Below are positions 1 through 11,135 of a stretch of 64,000 nt of DNA, piece after piece. Source of the stretch: Carex sylvatica (Eukaryota; Streptophyta; Magnoliopsida; Poales; Cyperaceae); contig CAXKVR010000006.1 of NCBI GenBank assembly GCA_964058845.1, forward strand, positions 186,001 through 250,000, written 5' to 3'. The translations under genes and the position numbers were made by a program. Below the pieces are notes generated by a model, which ran no database searches, was not told where the DNA came from, and worked only from the letters and a program-made list of their open reading frames with translations. Every line of letters begins with the position of its first letter. Position 1 is the first letter of the stretch.

Positions 1-480
1 AAGAAACACTTGTACTGTACTGTACTGCATATTCATCCAACAGGTCATTGAATCAGTACCAACCACAGAAACTGTTAAGCTCCTACTTTCCTAACCCAGC
101 CACCCCAAAAAGAAAAAGCAGCAGCTGTACGTCACACGGACCTGTCAGTACCATCGATTTCTAGAAGTAAGTCTCATCATGCATGATTCTGAATTACTGA
201 ACAGCTTTTGTTGTTGCCTACTGCACGATAAAATGAAGATCAAATCAGAAAAACACAAACTTCCAATCCATAAAGAATTATTCAAGAAGAGTTTTTGAAC
301 AATGCCAACCTCTATTTGTTATGACTTATGAAGTTATGATACCCAACTTCACAGCCATCTGCATCTTCTTTTCAAGGTACTCACCATATATATGCACCGG
401 TCGTTCTTTCTAATAACAAATCAGTGTCATTCATCGCAGATTTCTCTAAACAAAAATTATAAAAAATTGCAAAAGAGTTT
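1..480. other. No gene seen
   Basis: AT-rich sequence beyond the stop codon of the minus-strand gene at 481-2664. It probably includes that gene's 3' untranslated region. No convincing coding exon or repeat was seen. Confidence 0.5.
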
Positions 481-2664
481 TCAAATCACCAGACTACTAC
501 AGTATCTGCGTATAAGCTCCTCCTCCGATTGTTCACCCTGCATTAGGACGAAAATTAAAAAGAAAATAGAAAGTCAGTTAATTATAAAAATTACAGGCAG
601 AACAATTTGTTCATATGAAACTGAGAAGAAAAATACAAATTTGTTCATATGAAACATAGAAGAAAAATACAAGTACAGAAAAGGTCAGGTACTGCCTTAT
701 GGTAACAGCAATATACCTTGGTAGCAGCATTGGCATTGATGTATCTCTCGACATCATCAATCTTGAAAAAGATTAGGTAACAGAGAGTCAGCCTCCCATG
801 TTAGATCACGAAATTTACAAGTTTACAGTTAAGGATTAAATACAAATAAATAATAACCCAAAAAAACTTACAGAAAATTTAAGTCCCATAGATTCCATGT
901 TTTCTCCTCTCATGAGCTTGCCTTTGATTACATCAGCGTAAAGGGGGAAGGAGGCTGCATCATTCTCTTTAATTTCAATCAGCACTTCCTCGAAACCTCT
1001 CTAGACGGAAGGAAGTACATTCATTTGATTAGCTTAAATATTATCAAGCCCCAGAAAAAAGCATAGAATAAAAGAAATAGAAAAACAGAACCTTTTCTCT
1101 CACAACTTCCTGGAAGACCTTAGTATATATTGGTACCCGCTCTTTCTTCTCCTGTTCACTTATCTTCAAATTCAGTGTTTCCTGAGACAGACAAATGAAC
1201 ATTATTTCCACAAAGTAGATGATGAAAAGAAATATAAACAAGAAAAAGAGATGAACCTCAATGGCCTTAGTCAATAAAAAAGGTACAATGTGATGGCGTT
1301 CCATTTCCGTTATAGCATCATCGGCTATTCTCTGTGCATTTGACCAACTTGTGTCCCACTGAACCATGAAAAACAATTGAATTTGTGAGAAACTAATTAA
1401 TATTCATTGAATCTAGTCAATGTCCTAACAATATAAAAGAAAAAGAACCCTCGTCTTGATTGTATTTCAAGCAAAAAATTTTCCAAAAGATGTGGTAATG
1501 TAGAGAGCATATACTGTAATTGAGGATCGTACAGCTTGTAACAACTCCACAAAGCAAGATCGGTGTCATAAGAAAGGAAAAGATCGTCATATTCACCAAT
1601 TAGCTCGCCATCGCAAAACTGAAAAAAAAGGTAAACAGAAAACGGATGGTAAATAATTATTGCTAATATTCCTCTTACAAATGGAATTATATATTTCTTG
1701 TTCTACTACAATTAATCATTCTATTATAGCACGACTTTTAGAATTCTGTTTCGGTCAAAATGGACGTTTGCTATTCCATTTCAGTTTTTGTTTTATACTT
1801 AATTTATAAGGGAGCAGTGAGTTTATGATGGAAAGATGTTTGGTTAAAACGTATAACAGAGTCTCGGCATTTGAATAAGATCTTGTATACTATACTCTAA
1901 AGCAACTAAGGACCTTAAAAGTATTAGTTTAAGACAAATATATAATGCGCGGGAAAATTAAAGTTGGGATTACATGCATGCGATGACCAATGAAGGAAGT
2001 GTTTGGAATTTGTAACTCATGGTTGGTTTGTTCACAAATTAAGGAACATATTTGCTCTCTACCAAGTACCAAGCAAGCAATTCTATTCTAGGGAGTATTA
2101 GTAATGTAATCAAAATTGAATATTCCATTTTGATTTTGAACCCTCTAAAACATAATATATATGATGAACTGAACTGAGCTGAAAGAGTTGAGAAATTAAG
2201 TGTCATTACCATAATGTCCCCAACATATAGGCGCTGGTAGTCGGTATAAGGACCCGGATTTCTGCGCAGGATCCATCCCTTTTCTTTGAAGTCATCAATC
2301 TCCTTTGCGGGAGATTTATAAGTAAGGCCTTTAGAAGACTAAAAAATAAATAAATAAATAATTAAAGCCAAAAATTCATCAATATATCTACTGAGAAATG
2401 AATTGATAAGGTTTTTAAGAGCTAGTGGAAGTGACTCACGCGATAGTAATCCTTTTCTCTGGCTATGCAACCCAGGTACATGTCTCGCACGTGTCCCTTC
2501 CATACATCAAAGGGATTTATTTTGATTTCGGCATCACAAGAACGACAACGACGAGCAAAATCCCCCATCGATAAACACTCGGACAAGAAGGAAAGCACTT
2601 TTTGTTCCTTCAACTTCTTCAACTCTGAGTCCATGCCCGGAGGCTCACGGGTCGTCATCGTCAT
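481..2664 (-). CDS. Eight-exon gene, unrecognised protein of about 315 aa
   Basis: I do not recognise the family. Exons on the minus strand: 2440-2664, 2210-2338, 1430-1618 (or to 1451), 1257-1358, 1092-1181, 872-1000, 717-761 and 481-537. All use AG acceptors, and seven of the eight ends fit GT donors or the stop in one continuous phase-0 frame, ending in TGA at 481-483. The start is the first ATG; a second ATG eleven codons in (MDSELKKL) is equally plausible. The product is hydrophilic and mixed-charge, with a CRSC pair at residues 40-43, a WILRRNPGPYTDYQRLYVGD segment from exon 2 and a helical, acidic C-terminal half. No signal peptide or membrane segment is visible. Odd point: the exon 3 donor. 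The good-looking GT after CGAGG breaks the frame; a weaker GTTAGG at 1424-1429 keeps it. The consistent phase suggests a real gene, but the function is unknown. Confidence 0.7.
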
Positions 2665-2837
2665 TATACTCTCCTAGCTACTAGTCCCCAGCCCAATAAC
2701 CTCTCTATCTCTTTGTCTTTCCTCCGTTCTTTGCCAAACCCTAGGTCCCGATCCTATCCTTTCTGAGAAAAAGTTAAAAGGGAATGAAATTGGTATCAGA
2801 TTTGATACCTTGCATTACAAGTTTACAACCTTCTCTG

Positions 2838-3051
2838 TATATATACTGGATCCGTATCCTCCCAGGTACCTGACTCAACACAATTGAAACGGACGACTCA
2901 GATTTACTCTCAGCCGGTCAGGATTCGAAATGAAAGAAGGGGCATGATTATTCGTGCTTTGAGATGCTTGCCAATCCATTTTTGGACCGTCCGATTCAAT
3001 TCTAACTCAGCAGGTAACCTGAGGGGATACGAATTCATATATACTTGTACA
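2838..3051. repeat. MITE-like inverted-repeat element A
   Basis: About 210 bp with imperfect terminal inverted repeats of about 45 bp. The left end reads GGATCCGTATCCTCCCAGGT and the reverse of the right end GAATTCGTATCCCCTCAGGT, followed by similar CTGA/CTGAGT-rich stretches. The inner end of each arm carries a CGGACG or GGACCGTCCGATT motif also found in the elements at 7739 and 11651. No open frame inside. It lies just upstream of the gene at 481-2664 and could overlap its promoter. Confidence 0.55.
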
Positions 3052-3190
3052 ATTTAGTCAAACAGAGACATAAATCCTATCATATATTCTACATATAGAA
3101 ATAAAGAAAGTACAGCAAATAGTTGCTATCGTAATCTAATAATATCCAGCTGAGATTTTTGACTAATTACACAAATAGCAAAAAATTAAA

Positions 3191-3335
3191 CCTTTCATGA
3201 CCCAAGGATTTTGAAAATATATCAACAACTTGGTACTCAGTAGGAACAAAGTAAGTGGAGATATATTTGCTTTGAATTCTTTCACGAATTAGGTGACAAT
3301 CAATTTTAATGTGTTTAGTTCTCTCATGATAAAAA
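3191..3335 (-). pseudogene. Ty1-copia RNase H fragment
   Basis: The reverse strand reads YHERTKHIKIDCHLIRERIQ and then a degenerate FVPTEYQVVDIFSKSLG. This is the conserved C-terminal part of copia polyproteins (family consensus HERTKHIEIDCHxIREK...ADIFTKxL). Only about 48 codons remain, without neighbouring reverse transcriptase or LTR, so it is a dead remnant. Confidence 0.75.
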
Positions 3336-3818
3336 AAAATTTAAGTTTATTAAGTTTTTCTATGAGAATGTCAAAGATTTTTTTTTTTCAAAAATAGAAG
3401 AATCACAATATTTTATGTATTTATCTAGAAGTGACTTTGAACTGTGATCAATAACTCAGATTCAAAACACTTTTATTTTTTTCAATAACACACAAAGAAA
3501 TATTTTAATTTTTCTTACAGCTGTAAAAAATTCCGGCCTGAAAAATATTGATATGAGTTATTTGTTGCAGTTTTTATAATAAATCAAATTATATAGTATT
3601 TTATCTATTTTCAAACAAATATATAAAATATTTCTAATGTTTTAATACAAAAATAAATAAATAATAACAATTTTTTTTAATTAAAAAAACTTAAAACCAC
3701 AAATTTATCTAACTTTCTACCAGAAATTTTTTACAGTTTGGACAGTTTTCGAAATCTTGTCAAACATGATGTAGATTCTTAAATTTAATATTTTTTTGAA
3801 TATTAATAAAAAATTTGG
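3336..3818. other. AT-rich spacer, no gene seen
   Basis: Very AT-rich sequence with homopolymer A and T runs. No exon, repeat family or terminal repeat was recognised. Confidence 0.5.
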
Positions 3819-4196
3819 CTAATTTTAACACCTTACTTTTTTAATTCCAGCTGAGCAGTGCTCTCGGGATTTCTCCAGAACGAGAAAAAAGGAAAGTGAA
3901 ATGGAATTAAAAGGAAATAAGGAAAGGGATATTGCATCTGGACTGTCCATCACTTGTGTTTGGAGATCACATTTTATATTTAAAAAATATATATTATTGT
4001 TAAATAGGTAGAAAATTACTTGATATAAAAATTGTAAACAACTAAAACCGAGAGTTATAAAAATATATATCAATTGGGCCTTGCTTATTCGGCTTTATAG
4101 GGCCCATCAAATGAAACATGTTTAACCCCATCAAATAATCAATTTTGGAGAGAATGAAGTCTCCTTCTTCAGTCAAGTTCACTAATCACTAGAGAG

Positions 4197-4948
4197 CAAT
4201 GTTGTAAATAATAGTATGCAGTTGTCGGACGAATGGGTACCACCAAGCAATTAATTGATATACGATTGATTAATCAAAATTATGTGGACAATTTAATATT
4301 TTTATTAAATTTATGTACATATATCATAATTTATTAAAAATAATTTATTAACTCATTAAACTTATCAAATAAACTTAATTTAACTTAATTTCATTATTAT
4401 AATATGACACTACACTTATTTTTAAACGCATAAGCATTTTACATGTGTAAATAACACATTTATTTAATGAAAAATAAATTCAAGAGTTAAACTTTTTTCA
4501 AATACTAATAACATATTATGTGAAAGAAATGAAGCATTCAAACATAAAATCACTAAATTTAGTTTATAATAACAATTTGATTTTATAAATGAATATGTCG
4601 TACTAATTGAAAAAATTACATCAGTAATTAGTAAGAAAAATATATGATAAATAAATAGAAAAAGAGTTAATCAATTTTAAAATAAGTAAGAAGAAAAAAA
4701 AAATATAAAAAATATTGAATGTATGTTCAAGTACAAACAAAACTGCAATACATGATTTATAAAATTTATTATCACACACTATCACATAAAAAAAAAAACT
4801 AAAATAAATGGAAATAAACGGAAATAATCAAGAAAAAAACGGTCGATTAATCGGAAAAACCGTAAAATGTCCCCCATTAAGTGTATTTGTGACGGTCTGG
4901 CCGCCGTTTCCAATTAATCGGCCCTTAAGGCCGTTTTTTACAACACTG
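4197..4948. mobile_element. Non-autonomous hAT-type element, 752 bp
   Basis: The ends are inverted repeats: CAATGTTGTAAA at the left and TTTACAACACTG at the right. They are flanked by near-identical 8-bp target duplications, CTAGAGAG (4189-4196) and CTAGAAAG (4949-4956), the length expected for hAT elements. The copy-2 sequence at about 8790 lacks the insert, giving a natural empty site. The interior is AT-rich without a transposase; a 103-codon open frame near the right end looks fortuitous. It inserted into copy 1 after the duplication. Confidence 0.85.
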
Positions 4949-5069
4949 CTAGAAAGTAGAAACAGAAACCAAAGTGAAGGTCTCATCATTCACAAAAGAG
5001 CTTCAGCTTATTATCCTACAGTAAATTTTCTATCAGGTCCTAATGCAATAAATGGACCGAAAAAAAAAA

Positions 5070-6004
5070 TCAATCAGATTTTGCCTCCAAAACCTTGGAA
5101 CCCAGCAAATAGGAGATAAATGCATCAAGGCATGCATAACAAATTTGCATCTCTTTCAAATTCCATTGCTCCCAGTTGCTCAGAGTTGCATTCTTCGGTT
5201 TCTCCAATTCAAAACCCAGAACCTCTCGGGCATAACCCTTCAGACCCATGCATTTCTTCGTTGCTATTCCCAGAAATGCATTGCATGGTTTTTGTAGGTC
5301 CATGGAATTGGTGCATTTGAGCCCGTAGTGACCTTTTAGTTTAGCCAAGTCTCCACCAACCCCAACACCTGGAGTTTTAGTAAAGCAACAGTTGTTCAAT
5401 AAATTCTAAATAGGGTGCTTGCATTATGTACACTTTACTAATCCTATGTTACATTCTTTTTGTGTTTTGTGCCAAATTTACCAGCATTTTTTTTTTGTGT
5501 TTTGCTGTATCTATCATATCATGTCAAGCCATCAGACTGACCTAATTTTGATTGGCTTTAAAAATAAAAATTGCTCAATCTCAAACAACCAACATCCTGG
5601 TCTTAATCATACCTACAAAAATAATCATCTCATCAAGAAGAAATGCCTTGAGTGAATTGGGAACGGGGTCCATGTAAATCAACTGTAATATCAAGCACCT
5701 GTTCCCAATGCAGAGTTGAAGAAGTGCTATCTTGTTGTCTTGGTGGCGGACACGGTTGGGCTTCCACTCGCAATCAAGGCCCACCACAATTTTCTTTCCA
5801 TCAGTGGTGGGATGGACTGCACGGGTGTCACAGATCCATTGGTCGGTGATCGAGGGGTCAGTGGTGACAGTGGTGTCTATCTCATAGGGACCAAAGAGGA
5901 TCTTTGTTTGAGTGGTCTTGGAAGGAGTGCTGCCGTCGGTGGTTGTTCTGGTGGAGGTGGCAGTGGAGTTAAGGGTGGAGGTGGCCGGTCGACCATTTTT
6001 CCTG
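5070..6004 (-). pseudogene. Werner-like 3'-5' exonuclease, 5'-truncated copy
   Basis: Two exons, 5613-6004 and 5070-5368, join in frame (phase 1, donor GTATGATT, acceptor CTCCAG) and correspond to exons 4 and 5 of the gene at 8927-11135. The DEDDy exonuclease signatures are kept: LDCEW (first D and E), VGVGGDL (second D) and YACLD (Y and third D). The frame is open to TGA at 5070. There are no counterparts of exons 1 and 2, no in-frame ATG before the catalytic domain, and the upstream exon relic at 8312-8364 has lost 4 bp. It is therefore called a pseudogene, although the catalytic part shows no stop. A copia gag block lies between the relic exon and these exons. Expression from a new upstream start cannot be excluded. 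Confidence 0.75.
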
Positions 6005-6231
6005 CTTCATTTATTTAAAGTAAAAAAGATAAGCTAGATATTATAAATTATAGTTTAAAAAAGGAGAGAACGACACATAATTAATTTTGATTAAGGGCAA
6101 AATAGTCTATTTAGTTTCTTTGTACTATTAATGATATTTTTAAGTATTAAAATTCAGAAAAGGGTATATTTATACAATAGTGAAGTTAAGATGGAGAAAT
6201 AACTCATTTTTCAATTTAGATGGGAAAATAT

Positions 6232-7260
6232 CTAAATTTCATATATTAATATTATTATAAATATTAACTCTTCAAGTTGTCTCTTCAAGTCTTGGTATTC
6301 TTGCATTCCTATTGTCTGAGGAGCAACTTCTCTAGCATTGAAAACCCTTTTACCTCTTCCAATATGAGGTGGTCTTCCAACTATATCCCAACACTCTTCC
6401 TTGGTGTGCCTCATTTTGCCACAGTGAGAGCAATTGAGTTTGTCACGATCACTTGAGGATCTGCCACGTCCTCTTCCTCCTTGGTTAAAACCTCTACCTC
6501 GACCTCTCATAGGTCCATATTCTGCCATCATTCCTACCTTTTCAGCGTCACCAACAGATACTTTCATCATTTGTTTCCTTGTTTCCTCAAGCTGGACAGC
6601 ATAATATACTGACCCAATTGGTGGAAGAGATAGTTGAGCAAACACCATCCTTCTCACACTTTCATATTCAGAATTTAATCCCATGAGAAAATCAAAAACC
6701 TTGTTTTTCTCTCCAATTCCAACACAATTCGGGCAAGGTTTTTCGCATGCCTCGAGTTCATTCCATAATCCTAGAAGTTCTGAGTAGTACTCTTGCACTG
6801 AACGGTTTCCTTGAATGCATTTTCGAATACTCTCTTTGATTTCAAACAATCTTGCATCATCCCCTTTATGAGAATATGTTGCTTCCATAGCTAACCACAT
6901 GTCCCTTGCAGTTGCTACTTGCAAAGAATTCCTTCCCAATTCGGGTAACAAAGTATTGTTTATGGCAGCCATAACACCATAATCTGTTGCCCTCCAATCA
7001 GAATACTTCGCATCTGTTTCAGCAGGTGCTTTTATTTCTCCATTAACATACCCAAGCAGTCTTCGTCCTCGTAATGCTATAATAACAGCTCTTGACCAGT
7101 CCAAATAATTTGATCCATTAAATTTAATAGATGTTAGGTCTCCATGGTACACAACCTGGGCAGAATTGGTACTGCTTCCAGACCCAATTTCAGTTCTAGT
7201 GATCGGACGAGGGTTATCGTCTCTAATTTCTGAACTCATCTTCTCAATTCTAAAAAACAA
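6232..7260 (-). CDS. Ty1-copia gag protein (gag only)
   Basis: An intact frame of 342 codons (or about 335 from the second ATG, MSSEIR) encodes a copia Gag. Near the N-terminus is the FNGSNYLDWSRAV segment typical of the retrotransposon gag N-terminal domain. A UBN2-type capsid region follows (LWNELEACEKPCPNC, FDFLMGLNSEYESVRRMV), then an RG-rich stretch and a CCHC zinc knuckle CSHCGKMRHTKEEC. The frame ends soon after the knuckle; no protease, integrase, reverse transcriptase or clear LTR pair is present. A degenerate initiator-tRNA primer-like site, GCTCTGATACAA on the plus strand, lies at 7638-7649. The block sits inside the duplicated exonuclease copy. It is likely a truncated or non-autonomous element; whether it is expressed is unknown. 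Confidence 0.85.
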   Translation of the reverse strand: MFFRIEKMSSEIRDDNPRPITRTEIGSGSSTNSAQVVYHGDLTSIKFNGSNYLDWSRAVIIALRGRRLLGYVNGEIKAPAETDAKYSDWRATDYGVMAAINNTLLPELGRNSLQVATARDMWLAMEATYSHKGDDARLFEIKESIRKCIQGNRSVQEYYSELLGLWNELEACEKPCPNCVGIGEKNKVFDFLMGLNSEYESVRRMVFAQLSLPPIGSVYYAVQLEETRKQMMKVSVGDAEKVGMMAEYGPMRGRGRGFNQGGRGRGRSSSDRDKLNCSHCGKMRHTKEECWDIVGRPPHIGRGKRVFNAREVAPQTIGMQEYQDLKRQLEELIFIIILIYEI

Positions 7261-7410
7261 ATTTAGAGAATATCACCTGCTTAAGGTACCGCACAGCCTG
7301 GAAAAACACAGTTCTCTATCGCGCCAATCTTCTCTCTTTCTGGAGCGATTTCAGTCCTCGATACCACTTTCTCCAGGTCCGCACTTCACTTCAATTTCAG
7401 CATTTTGCTA

Positions 7411-7536
7411 ACTTCAATCACTCCGCTAATTTCAGCAAGAATCAGCGGTTCCGCCAACTCAACGACTTTGTTAACTTCAATCACTCCGCTAATTTCAGCA
7501 ACAATCAGCGGTTCCGCCAACTCAACGACTTCACAG
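7411..7536. repeat. Two copies of a 63-bp direct repeat
   Basis: ACTTCAATCACTCCGCTAAT begins at 7411 and again at 7474, and the two 63-bp units are nearly identical. They lie in the leader between the copia gag start and the primer-like site. Confidence 0.9.
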
Positions 7537-7738
7537 ATTCTTTTTTCTTTTGGCGTTTTTGGGAGATTTCACTTCCAGCTATATCTCCTCTTCTTAATTG
7601 AGGTAAGAAACAAAACTTAATCAAGTTGGATCGAAGTGCTCTGATACAATTGAGAAAGAAAGCGTATTTTTAGAAAAAGAGGGTACAGAGAATTAGTTTC
7701 TTTCTGACGCCTCAACACCTTTCTACGAGTCCACATCG

Positions 7739-7933
7739 TCTGCATTAACTCAAAAAGAATCTTTTGAGTTAATGTATTTGGACCGCCTGATTGTAAATGG
7801 AGCTCATCTGGCTCCGGCCTATAATGTAGAGATTCATCAATATTAGTGCGTATTTAATCTGCACGACTCTTGAAACTGATCTGACGGTCCATAAACATTA
7901 TCTAAAAAGATTCCTTTTTAAGTTAGTGCAGAG
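7739..7933. repeat. MITE-like inverted-repeat element C
   Basis: The left end TCTGCATTAACTCAAAAAGA and the reverse of the right end TCTGCACTAACTTAAAAAGG begin inverted repeats of about 45 bp. Each runs inward to a TTTGGACCG or ATGGACCG motif. No open frame. Its internal motif links it to the elements at 2838 and 11651. Confidence 0.6.
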
Positions 7934-8311
7934 GATACCAATTCGATTTCTACTACCAACTTTCTAAGTTACAAAACAGTTCACACAATATGTAAAAATA
8001 ACAAAAGCATCCCTAAAGTTTCTATAAAACATAAAAGAAACAATGAACTCTATTTCTCAACAAGCGCCTAATAGAATAATATGCATTAACAAATTTTTCA
8101 ATTTAAATGGAGAAATATCTAAATCAAGTGTTTATGATGGATATATATCTAAATTTCACATATTAATATTACTATTATTAGTTTATTACCCTTCTTTGTA
8201 ATTAAGAGATGGTTTAATTACCTTTTAAACTTAGTACCAGGCACAAAGTTTAAATTTTCAAGCACTAAATTAAAATTATTAATTTAGACCGGAATACAAA
8301 ACTAAACTAAC

Positions 8312-8364
8312 CTTTTATTGTTCCTTCATGGAAAAACTTGCCTTGTTGTCCAGATGGGCCAGGC
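8312..8364 (-). pseudogene. Relic exon of the exonuclease gene
   Basis: 53 bp with AG acceptor and GT donor still visible. It encodes PGPSGQQGKFFHEG and matches the 57-bp exon at 10165-10221 except for a net 4-bp loss that shifts the frame. Its upstream intron resembles the region around 10430-10560, so it comes from the same repeated exon block. Confidence 0.7.
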
Positions 8365-8397
8365 CTTGAGTTCAAAAAGTTAACAATATATATCCTA

Positions 8398-9945
8398 TTT
8401 TGACTAATTTTAACACCTCACTTTTTTAAATTCCAGCTGAGCAGTGCTCTCGGGATTTCTCCAGAACGAGAAAAAAGGAAAGTGAAATGGAATTAAAAGG
8501 AAATAAGGAAAGGGATATTGCATCTGGACCGTCCATCACTTGTGTTTGGAGATCACATTTTATATTTAAAAAATATATATTATTGTTAAACAGGTAGAAA
8601 ATTACTTGATGTAAAAATTATAAACAACTGAAACCGAGAGTTCTAAAAATATATATCAATTGGGCCTTGCTTATTGGGCTTTATAGGGCCCATCAAATGA
8701 AACATATTTAACCTCATCAAATATTCAATTTTGGAGAGAATGAAATCTCCTCCTTTTTTTTCATTCAGTCAAGTTCACTAATCATTAGAAACAGAAACCG
8801 AAGTGAATGTCTCATCATTCACAAAAGAGCACTAGAATGAGAACAGCTTCAGCTTACTATTCTATCAGTAAATTTTCTATCAGGTCCTAATGCAACAAAT
8901 GGACCCAAAAAACAAAACAAAAAAGATCAATCAGATTTTGCCTCCAAAACCTTGGAACCCAGCAAATAGGAGATAAATGCATCAAGGCATGCATAACGAA
9001 TTTGCATCTCTATCAAATTCCATTGCTCCCAGTTGCTCTGAGTTGCATACTTTGGTTTCTCCAATTCAAAACCCAGAATCTCTCGGGCATAACCCTTCAG
9101 ACCCATGCATTTCTTCGTTTCTATTCCCAGAAATGCATTGCATGGTTTTTGTAGGTCCACAGACTTGGTGCATTTGAGCCCGTAGTGGCCTTTTAGTTTA
9201 GCCAAGTCTTCACCAACCCCAACACCTGGAAATTTAGTAAAGCAACAGTTGTTCAATAAATTCTAAATAGAGTGCTGGCATTATGTATACTTTACTAATC
9301 CTATGTTACATTCTATTTGTGTTTTGTGCCAAATTTACCAGTATATTTTTTTTTTGGTGTTTTGCTGTATCTATCATATCATGTCAAGCCATCAGACTGA
9401 CCTAATTTTGATTGGCTTTAAAAATAAAAATTGCTAAATCTCAAACAACCAACATCCTGGTCTTAATCATACCTACAAAAATAATCATCTCATCAAGAAG
9501 AAATGCCTTGAGTGAATCGGGAACGGGGTCCATGTAAATCAACTGCAATATCAAGCACCTGTTCCCAATGCAGAGTTGAAGAAGCGCTATCTTGTTGTCT
9601 TGGTGGCGGACACGGTTGGGCTTCCACTCACAATCAAGGCCCACCACAATTTTCTTTCCATCAGTGGTGGGATGGGCTCCACGGGTGTCACAGATCCATT
9701 GGTCGGTGATTGAGGGGTCAGTGGTGACAGTGGTGTGTATCTCATGGGGCCCAAAGAGGATCTTTGATTTAGTGGTCTTGGAAGGAAGGCTGCCATTGGT
9801 GGTTGCTCTGATAGAGGTGGCGGTGGAGGCAATGGAGTTAGGGGTGGAGGTGGAGGTGGCGGGTGGGCCAGTTTTCCTGCTTCATTTATTTAAAGTAAAA
9901 AGATAAGCTATATATTATAAATTATAGTTTAAAAAAGGAAAAGTT
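8398..9945. repeat. Tandem duplication, copy 2 (intact exonuclease)
   Basis: Partner of 3819-6045. It contains exons 4 and 5 and the 3' flank of the intact exonuclease gene and lacks the hAT-type insert found in copy 1. Confidence 0.85.
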
Positions 9946-11135
9946 GGTCTTCTGAATATATATAGCTAGTGGTGCATTTTCATGTTTACAAATTACAAAT
10001 ATCAGTTAGCAGTTAGCACTGAAAACTTGTGATAATTATTACAACTGAGAATATGGAGCTGATTGCAAAGTAAACATCAAATGGTGAATGGTTAAAACCA
10101 TGATTGCTATCAACCAAGATGTATAGCAGATGATTGCAAACCATGTCCCAGTTGAAAAACTAACCTTTTCTTGTTCCTGCCTTTATGGGAAAACTCGCCT
10201 TGTTGTCCAGATGGGCCAGGCCTTGAGTTCAAAACAAATAAAAAAGTTAACAATACATACCAACAGATGAAATAAACAAAATACATTGAGAAATAACGAA
10301 GAATCAACACGTCAAAAGTGTAAAAGAAAATGACAGTGCTATTTCAATTACTACCCTATTATTAATTGAAGAACCCCTTGTGACACATTCACCTTTGGAA
10401 TTCTAAGAACACACCAAAAAACAATTCAATATTTCAACTACCCCTTTGGATAAGTCTTTGTAAGAGATTGTTTAATCGTTTTTTTAGTACTGGTACGCAA
10501 GTGTTATTTTGAAGCACTAAATTTAAAGTATTTAAATTAGACTCAAATACATATTACAAAAGGTGGAACTAAACAAATCTCAATACACTAACCTTTTCTT
10601 GTTCCCTCTACCAAAAAACTTGCCTCGTTGTCCAGATGGGCCAGACCTTGCGTTTAAAAAGAAATAGAAAAATTAACAATACATACCTATAAACTAAAAA
10701 AACAAAATACGTACAGAAATAACAAAAAGTCAACATGTCAAAAGTTCAAAAGTTCAAAAAGAAAATGACAGTTCTGCTGAAATTTTAAAATTTTCAATTG
10801 TTACCCTATCATTAATTGAAGAACCATACAAATTTATTATCTCCTAAGAATACGAAAAAACCATACAAATTTTGAACTATTCAATGGAATATTTTGGATT
10901 GCATGACATATTCGGTCCCTGAATATCGGTACAACTATAATTCTTAGGTTTCTTTCGTGCAAATCCAATCCAAGCTTTAGATGCCCATACATTGGAACTT
11001 AATTATTCACATGTTAAATTGAAAGTTTATATAAGCAATGCAAACCCTCAAATTAATATCCTAAAAAATGCCTTACTTCTGTGCCTGATTTGAAAAGGGT
11101 AGATCACTAGGCATGTTGGTCGGTTTGTTATCCAT
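8927..11135 (-). CDS. Werner-like 3'-5' exonuclease, 291 aa
   Basis: Five exons join in one frame: 11077-11135, 10593-10646, 10165-10221, 9473-9879 and 8927-9225, giving 876 nt with stop. Introns start GT and end AG. The start is the ATG at 11133-11135 (MDNKPTNMPSDLPF). Exons 2 and 3 encode related basic segments built on PGPSGQ...NKKR, a possible nuclear or nucleic-acid-binding tail. Exons 4 and 5 form a DEDDy exonuclease domain: D139 and E141 in LDCEW, D199 in VGVGEDL, and Y270 and D274 in YACLD. This family removes nucleotides from DNA or RNA 3' ends; plant members are small stand-alone proteins without the helicase of human WRN, and this length fits. The invariant residues are present, so activity is likely by family. 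The biological role is not visible. A truncated tandem copy lies downstream. Confidence 0.85.

Larger units (their letters stand above)
3819..6045. repeat. Tandem duplication, copy 1 (exonuclease 3' part)
   Basis: Matches 8398-9945 almost base for base, beginning at the shared CTAATTTTAACACC and running through the 3' flank and the last two exons of the exonuclease gene. The match is interrupted only by the 752-bp hAT-type insertion at 4197-4948. Copy 1 lies downstream of copy 2 in transcription direction (minus strand), so this is a direct tandem duplication. Confidence 0.85.

Noticed and set aside
4808..5119. 103-codon open frame on the plus strand
   Set aside because: It spans the right end of the hAT-type insert and runs into antisense of exonuclease exon 5; no protein features.
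5120..5320. Plus-strand frames opposite the exonuclease exons (also at 5716-6018, 8977-9177 and 9512-9906)
   Set aside because: Shadows of the minus-strand exons, present in both copies only because the exons are duplicated.
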